From Nilaparvata lugens (Eukaryota > Arthropoda > Insecta > Hemiptera > Delphacidae), in assembly GCF_014356525.2 (NCBI RefSeq), contig NC_052510.1, positions 20,920,532 through 20,984,531 of the forward strand: 64,000 bases of DNA, written 5' to 3'. Below the pieces are notes generated by a model, which was not told where the DNA came from, did no database searches, and saw nothing but the letters and a program-made list of their open reading frames with translations. A program made the position numbers and the translations under genes. Positions 37,301-46,300 of the stretch are shown here, piece by piece; the first letter of the stretch is position 1, and each line of letters opens with the position of its first letter.

Positions 37301-40300
37301 TCCACGTTAAAGGTCAAGGCTAAAGAAGGTTATAAATCTAAGGAAACAGAAGAGTTCACTTTTGGAGTTCATTTACTTAGACATGTGTTGGTACCAACTC
37401 AGACAGAAATGCTGATAGAAGTAACAACAAACCAGGAGATTCACAAGAAAGATGTCCTTATTGAGCCCATCCCTCTCCCCTCAGGTCTACAGATTGGTGG
37501 ATCAATACATAAACCGAATCGTGGACAGTCAGTGATGAGTGTGGTGAATCTGACTCCAAGTCCAATCACAATTCATCGGAAACAGTTGATGGGACAATCA
37601 GAATTTATCCAAAATGTTGAACCAGATATTCAGGTTGCAACGTTGAATAAAACTGATGAGAAGCTTAAACTGGAATTGCAAGACAAACTGGTGCACCTTT
37701 CTTCAAGTGATGTCAAGAATTCTTCGGAAGCAGCAGATAAACGGCTTATAACCGCTAATAAAGGCAGAAAACCAAGAAAATTCAAAGCTGGAGATGCAGT
37801 TTATCTGCGCGATTCCGCAGTAAAGCCTGGAGAATCGAGTAAATTCCATCTCCCTTGGAGGGGACCATTTGAAGTGAGTAAGATGTCCCCAGTGAACTAT
37901 ATGGTGATCTTGCCCGAACGTTCACGTGAACCGCTTGAAACCTTGCCTCAAACTCAAGGATGAGGAGAGACTAAGTTCCAGTGACGTTGCTGAAGAAGTT
38001 ATTGATGAACATGAGAAGGAAGACAACCTGGAGCAGGAAGTACCAGAGACGGAGGAGGATGACCCATCTTATGTGCCCGGGGGTAGGGATCAAACCACCA
38101 AAAGAACCTCGCCATATAATTTGAGACGAAGGAACAATTATAGTTCTTTTTTAAACGGTGGTGGAGTGTGAAGGGAATCCCCTTCATGGCTTCCATGTAA
38201 TTAGCATTAGTTGCCTTGGCAACCCTTCAGACTAAAAGTTTGTTATCTTGTTTTACGATTAGTCATTAATGTTCAAGTTTTGTTTGAATAAAGTTCAATA
38301 CAACAGTATAATTTCTTATTTTATTTTAAACATTCTCAGTTCTTTACACGTGAAAGAGATAGCGCCATCTGCTCTGTTGAACGATAGACAATGATAGCAA
38401 CACCATTGAAAATCACACACTGCCATTATAACGTGTACCTTACTATAGCTTGTGTCGGGGGTTGAAACAGGGTAGTGAGTGCCCTCTTGAGACAATGTCC
38501 TCTTGTAGGTAAGAGGGGCTATGCTTTCGCACTGCCTGACAGGGTTTGGCGTGGTAAGGCAGGAATAGGAACAGTGTCCTGTAACCAGGTCCCTCTCACG
38601 GATAAGGGTGACGTCCGCCACCTCGAAATGGTGTCGTTAGATCCCTCTCGACTTCCTTTTCAATTCTCGATTACTTGGATGCCACTATGAGTATGGCCCG
38701 CCGTCTGGACTTAGAGCAGTAACGTTACTCAAAGTGATCTAACTGGTTCCTCCAAGAATGCAGTTTCCGGGATAGGAAAAGCGTTCCTAATCCCGTGTAG
38801 ATCTCCTCTTGATGTTCCAACCCAATTTGGAGTGAGCGTTGGAATAGGACTTAGTCGTGGATCACCAAGTCCAACACTCTTGGTAACCGGCTGTCTGTAG
38901 CCTCCAGAAATGTAGTTTCCGGGACGGGAAAAGTGTTCCCAATACCTGGTAGACCTACTCTTACTACTCCAACCCAATTTAGAATGATTACGAGTCCTGC
39001 AATAGGACATCACCACAGATCACTGAGTCCAACACTTTTGGTAACCGGCTGTCCGTAGCTTACAGAAATATAGCTATCGAGACGGAACAAATGGGTCCGG
39101 TCTCTAGAAGCACTCCTTCTCCTATTCCAATCCCATTTGGAATATTTTCGAGCCTCGTTAGACTTTTTCCAATGTCGTTGCAAGTCGCAACAAAGTCGAA
39201 TCGCTGCTACGTTCTGCAATTGGAGTCTCTCGAACACCGCTTTTTCACTGATGATGTAACCCGACACAATATGCCCCTTTTCTCGGTCAAAACCAAGAAA
39301 GGTATATTTCGATGATGGTGAAAAATCAGGTATGATGACTGTGTCACAAACTCGAGTTTACAGCTACCGCACTACTGCTTCATTCAAGAACTCCAGTCCA
39401 AGTGAACTCGCACTCGGTTTCGGCTGTCAGCCAAGCAGGATAAGCCAACGTTGCGCGGATTGGCTGCGCATTAGTCAAGTGCCCAAGTCGCTTGAAAATT
39501 GAGATCTTGTACAAAGATAACTACGCGTCGAAAAACTAGCTCTAAAAGCAATTTGCTTCACTAGTCACAAAATGCATCGTGGCAAGTTTAAAGTAGCTTA
39601 GTATCTTAAGTAACTTTTCTTTCCAATCTAGGTAATCACAAAACATAATATTGACGTCTTACCTCATTCTGGAGTTCATCGCTAGTTTTGGATGATTTCA
39701 AAAGTGATACTATTGATTCACACAGATCACCTACAGAGCCGGGACACTTTTTCAATTCCCTCTTCAGCCAGTTTCTGTCCATCTGCAAAATAGAAATAAG
39801 GGTTATTAGGAGAAACATATTTTACACGCTCAAATTTCAAAGTAATATCGTGAGATTCACGTTATAATGGCAGTGAAAATGATAGGACATCAAAGTTACA
39901 ATTTGTTCACCGTAGTAGATAGATGTGATTTAAATCATCCCCGAATATCAGATACTCAGATATTGATCATTAATTGAAAATTGAATAAATCATTCGACTA
40001 TTAATTGTTGATAATGATAATAGTAATAATTCTGGTAGTTCATCATATTTCTTAATAGCCTAATCTTCATAGAAAAATCCTAGATGGCGGCTATAATTGA
40101 CCGTTCAAAAAAGTGTCTGTTAATGGTGGTCGCCATCTTAGATTTTCCATGTTGACAAATATTTTTGAGATTGCTACCACATATATTCTCTTATTACACA
40201 TCATTACGAAGAGATTGATACCATTTCCAAGTCTGTACCTTCTAGTAGTCATGAGTTACACGGTTTTCTAATTGTTTAGGTTTGGCATATTATGGTGAAA

Positions 40301-43300
40301 AAAGCGTTTTCCTACAGATACCTTGAAAAGTGGCAATTTCTGCACTGATTGCAGGCCGCAAAGAATCACTTTTCCGCTCTAGTGCGCAAAGTATTACTTT
40401 GCGTACTCCAGATTTGCAGCATGACAACGCAAAATAGTAGGTTATATGGAGCACCAGTGCAGGAAAATCCAAATTAAGTTGGTAACACTGACTGTGGTAT
40501 AGTGAGGTCCACGATATAATGGCAGTGGAGAACAGCGTTGCCTTGCCATTATGTGCCTTGATTAATTATATTTCTACATTGTCAAAAACAGATTTGGCTT
40601 CATTGTGGAGCTAGAAAAGGATAGTACTACCTACTTTGTCGAACGATAGACAAGGATAGCAACATCAAAGTTTATCAAATACTGTCATTATAACGTGGAC
40701 CTCACTATAGTCATTTCAATGCTCACATAAGATAAACCCCCTTCAAGCAGTCAGATAAATTTTCAATTGAATTACTAATCATTATAATTTTATTATTATT
40801 ATTCAATGTTAAATAAATTAAGGTTTTTATTAATAATAAAATTACACAGAGGAACATTTGATGGATTTCAGGGAATTTTCCCATAATTACCCAATTTTCA
40901 TATTCAATGGTAACTGTAGGAAAAATTTAATGTGAAATACGTGCGCAAAGTTCGTTTGCTGCACTCAAGAAACCATTATTCCGTACTCGCCTACGGCTCG
41001 TGCGTAAACGTTTCTTTCGGTGCAGCAAACTGTCACTTTGCGCACTAGTTGCACAAATAACTATTTCCACTGCAAGCAGTACTATTCACTCTATTTCCGA
41101 TGATGCTCCAGCCGTAAAATATGGACTTACAGCCTTCAATCAAATGTCATTTTGAAGCTTTGGAAATATTTTACAACACTGTGCCAATAATACTAGTGTA
41201 TGTCTACTGCGAATACATATACAGAGTGGAAAGTGAAATATTGTCCCCAAAAAATGTATGTTTGAAGTTAAATTAATCACGAAAAAAATAATTAATAATT
41301 TTATTTGCCAAAAAACAAAATACAAAAAACTTTACAAAAAATAAATAAGTATATGCTACTGCACTTAACTGAAATAGATACATAAAAATTTGAGGAAATG
41401 TTAAATTATTTTATTTTCAATTAGTATATATTTTTAATAGCATTGCTAGCATAGAAAATTTTTCTGTTCGCTAGTAATGAGTTGAGATTAAAAAAATAAT
41501 AATAATACAGTAATATATTCAGAAAAACAAATAATTATGTTCTCACATTTTGCAACATTTAATATGGAGCTTTCATCTTTATTTTCAAAAACCCTAGACC
41601 ACAGATGAGAAAGTAAAAAAATTACGGATTTTATCTTTATTATATTAGTTTTCTATAAACAATTTCATTTGAATTGCTAAAAAATTTTGTGTACATTACT
41701 TAATCAAAATTACACAAAATTAAAACGATATCTTGAAAAAAATGTTAGATTTAACCCAGTCATCGATTAGAGTAATAAAGTTTCCAAGCTACCTTGAAAG
41801 ACGTAGTCCAAATTGAGAAGATTCTCAAATTGAAGAAGACAGAATGAGAAGATTCTATCAAATATCATAGATTGGTTAATTCTAAACACTTTGTTGGTAA
41901 AATCAATTCGATATCTCTCAGAATAACTGAATAGCAAGCGATGTAAAAAATTTCTGTCAATAATGACCGCCATCTTGAATTTTTTAACGATGTCGAATAT
42001 TTTCGTTGTGTCCATAATCAATATTCTTATTCGGCTTGTTGTAACAAAGAGTTTGAGGCTCTATGCAAGTAGGCTCTACATTGAAGTAGTTAGAAAAATC
42101 GATTTTATAGTTCTAGTTCATTGTCCGTGTGTGTTTGGAAAAACGCCCCAGGAATCATGCAGGGTTTTCTTTGGAGGGTGCTGGAGAACACATTATTTGT
42201 TAACGTACAACACATGAAGATATATCGTTTTAAATGTGCTAAATGTCAAATCTGAAATAATTAGACATTCAAAAACTAATATTTGCTGGGATTATTGAAC
42301 TTATTTTCAAACACGACTTGCATAACTTACCGTATGCTTCTTGCTGCTGCTGCTGCTTGCATTCTTGTCGTCGGCCGACTGGTGACTGTTAGTCTGGCCA
42401 TTGTAGATCATTGAAAACGACTCAAGCGTCTGCAGCTGTGGTGTTGACGTCGTGGTCAGATCGCATAGAAAGCTGACGTCAGGCATTTTCAGGCCGTTGG
42501 CACTTGCCATTGGAGCCGCGTATGGGATTTTCGCGCCATACATTTCCCTAGCCGAGCCGTTACAATTCTCACTTGCTGTACTGCTGCTAAGCCATCTCTT
42601 CTCCAGCGTTTCCAGACAGTCTTCGGAGAGTAGCGTTGCTAGCTTGTTCACTTCCTGAGCAACAGATACCAGCATTTATTTACCTAACTAAGGCCCATAT
42701 GCAGATACTCGGTTCAAACAGAGAAATGTCAGCTGTTCGTTTAAACCCCGTATGAAACAAATTATGATAAATGCAACCATATCTACAAGTGAACTTAGGT
42801 TAGCGATAAACGTAGATGACCCTAAGAAAAACATATATGAAGCATCATTATCATCCAATGAAATTATGAAATCATCTTTAAAAGTTTGACACAAACTTTC
42901 TGATGAATAATTATGTTGTATTTCATAATAACAACACTATGTGTGGTCTCTTCTACTGGAAATGTTTCATTTTTACAAAAATTTGGATTCTGATACTCGA
43001 GGCATCATCTTCAGTAGAAGATTGAGCTTAAAACATATTATTATTGTTTTAAAATTTGTTTTTATCCTCTATTCTATATACTACAAGTTTGATTTGTGTT
43101 TCTCCACGATCGTATCAATTCGTCAATTTTAATTGAAAGTTTCATTTAGATTCGTGATACCTACAAATGATGTCATGCCAAAATGAATGATTTTGTGTGA
43201 ATAAAAAATATGGGTTGTTCTATCTCATATTTATTGAGTGTTTTTTCACATTGGGAATAAGGTACTACCAAAAACACATGTCCAAAATCAAGGCATCCAT

Positions 43301-46300
43301 AGAGTTAATAAACTTTGGATGTTTCAACTATTTCATCGGAAAAGTATTCCATTTTCATAAACGATGACCCGGTTTCCAGGGCACTTGACACTCATTGAAT
43401 CTAATGAGCCATTGAATATTTAATTAGGTTTAGTAGTCCATTGCGTTAAATAGATAACCTTAAAATATCAAATTAAATCAATTCAAAATTTACATTGAAT
43501 GAAGTTTTATTGTTTAATTATAATTTATAGTTCTCTAAAGATTTATTATTCAGTCCAAAATAAAATTGAAGTTATTTACTATCTAGAAATCTGGGACATG
43601 ATTTATTGTAAAAACAATACAAAAATGTATTATTTTTTGTTATGTTGAATAGAAGATTCTCATTGATAACTTTTTATTAACCAATGGTATACTGTGAATG
43701 TTAATTAATATATTTAAAAATAGGATAATACATTGTGATGATAAACTGAAATAATGAGTCACTTACAACGCAAATATTATCAGCAAAGTTTTGCGTCACT
43801 AAACCGAACATCTGCCTGAGTAGCATCAGGTGACGGTTCAGAACAATTCGTTCTCCATAGAAGAGGCGTATCAAAAAAATTGTTGCTTCATCGACAACTT
43901 CCTTTGACTGATCATTGCCTACAAAATTAAGATCATGGAATTAATAGATCTGGGGATAAAGAAATCCATTCATTAATTTGTTCATATTCATGAATTTGTT
44001 TATTTTTGGAAGTTTATTTATGTATTAATCCATTCATTGATGTGATTATTCGCTGATTTATTTATTTATTACAATAAGTAAAATCACTTGCGGGAAGAAT
44101 CAGCATGCTCAAGTTCAAAACTTTTCCCATTCCATCTTATACATCACACAGTCCAAAAGTTGATTCATCCAATAACATAGGTTGCAGATCATAAAAGTGA
44201 TTGGGATTGAAAAACACTGATCGCTTCCCCTCCCGAATTTTCATACAGTCCAAAATAAATTTGGAATAGAGGGAGATTTATGCTGGAAGCTGGATGTGCC
44301 CTATCAAAGGCTGCCACTAACAAGGCTGCCAGGACTCGGTTAGGCCTGGTTTGCCCATCTGTCTGTCAGGCTTAACAACAAATTACCAATATTCACCAGG
44401 AATCTACCTGCTGTGCAGTACCGGAAGGAAATGAGATAACCCTCTGTATTCACTGCCTGAGTTTTTTTAATGTAGGATAGCAATGTAAAGAGCTCCTTTG
44501 TTAATTATTTTCTATAAATATGTTGTCAACAGCTTTTGTAACAATCTGTGACTTTTGTGACTATTTGTTAGTGGCAGGCCTTTTTAAGCTTGTGTCCTTG
44601 GGGGTTCTCACCATAATTATGATCTTGACTTCAATAAAATAAAATGAAATTCGATAAAAAATGGTATTTATTCTATAAGACGAATCTGATCCAAAGTATT
44701 CTACTTTTTAATAGTGACAAAACTATTCAGAATAATGAGCCAAAAATTTTATTTCAACGGAATGGAAAAAAGTGTGAATGATTGCAATTATTCGGATGTG
44801 GATATCAACTTTAAAATAAAAAAATATATAATATAGAGACATTAAGTTGAAGTGTCAATAATGGATTGAATATTAGTGCTCAATAATCAATTGAGAAAAA
44901 TTACCGTAACACAACGTTAATTCGTATCAGCAGAGAGATAACTGAAAATTCATAAGCTATTGTATATGGTAATTGATTCATCTTGGAATAGACTTGTCTT
45001 ATCGGATTAAAATGATATTGTCTTATGTATCGGATTAAAATTTTATACAAAATACTCTTGCATCTCAAGACTACAATTCATTCAGAATAACAAGTGATTT
45101 TTATGGTTAACTTTTTCACTTTTATTAAAGTACTTTTAAATTACTTGTTAAGTGTGGATGCGTTTTATGGCGCTGACTTCCATCTTGAGCAGGCAAGGAG
45201 TACCTTGATACTGAAACTTGTAAGTTAAGGAATGGAGAATTGATGGAGAAGTGGGGAAGGGTTAGGTGAGGGAGTAGTTGGTTGTCTACTATGGTGTCAA
45301 AGAGTGAAGGTATTTGAACTGTATTGAAGTTGAAGAAGATCGAGGTTGACGTTGGGTTGGCTTTTTATTTATTCATATATTTCAATTTTTCTACAGTGTT
45401 TACACTGTGTCCTTTTTGTGTGATGTGGATTATGTCTATGTTACTCAGGGGTGAGCTCACCCCCTTCACCCAATCCCAATAGGCAGAACATCTCCTCAGT
45501 ACCAATCACCAACATCCAAATAAACATGATCACTTGAAGGATTCAGTATTAATGTAGCCTACTCCTTGCCTGCTGAAGATGGAAGTCAGCGCCATCAAAT
45601 GCATCCACACTTAACATTAGAAGAAAGAAAAATCAGAATAATTTGTTATTGAATTTATATCCAATGATTTGAATTCTATAGATTCTACTGATTCGAATTC
45701 TAGTAGAATAAGACATTACCAAATTCTATGACTCAAATTTGAGTCACCAAATCTATGTCTACTTATTCAAAGTGTAATGCCGATTTGTGCTTTAAGATTA
45801 TAATATTACAAAAAATAGTTAAACTGTAATTTACTTAATTAGACATGATGTCAATAGATAATTATATTTATTCGCCACTATAGTAGTGGGGTGTCCCGAG
45901 GGCCAACTTACATAATCAAAGAGCACACACTCTCAAAATTTCATTCACAAGAAATGGTAATTTATCCAAGATCACAGAATGACACTGAACTAATAAAGAA
46001 AACAAAAGAATGTTATTTTGCAATTGTAAGATACATTTTAAATAAAAACCTCTCAGCTTTACTTACCACTTAACTGACCGGCAAGTGATCTAATAGAATG
46101 GAGGACACCAACAGTCATTTTTATCTCGTTTTTACATGCAAAATTGACGAATTCGTTATACGTGAAGCTCCTGGAATAAATACCATTCAGTATAAAAAAT
46201 TCGCGAATTCAATTGATCAATATTTTATTATTCAATAGTGATCATAATCCTAAAAACTCGTCTATTTAAACTTATATCTCACAAAAACTTGAAAAAAATA

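Larger units (their letters stand above)
35075..38348 (+). mobile_element. Ty3/gypsy-type LTR element, RT-IN core deleted
   Basis: LTRs at 35075-35254 and 38167-38348 (start TGTGAAG, end TCTTTACA) are flanked by the 4-bp duplication CGTG (35071-35074, 38349-38352). TTGGTGGCAGCGGTAAAC directly after the left LTR is the presumed primer-binding site. Gag, zinc knuckles, part of the protease and the integrase C-terminus remain. Reverse transcriptase, RNase H and the integrase core are absent, so it is non-autonomous. LTR differences (several, including short indels) indicate an older insertion than the one at 52180. Confidence 0.88.
34804..38447. mobile_element. TATAG-family MITE split by an LTR element
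   Basis: The left end TATAATGAGGTCCACGTTAT (34804) and right end ...ACGTGTACCTTACTATA (38447) form one inverted-repeat MITE of about 370 bp, opened by the 3.27-kb LTR element at 35075-38348. Related full copies are at 40498-40709 and 62414-62632. Confidence 0.85.
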
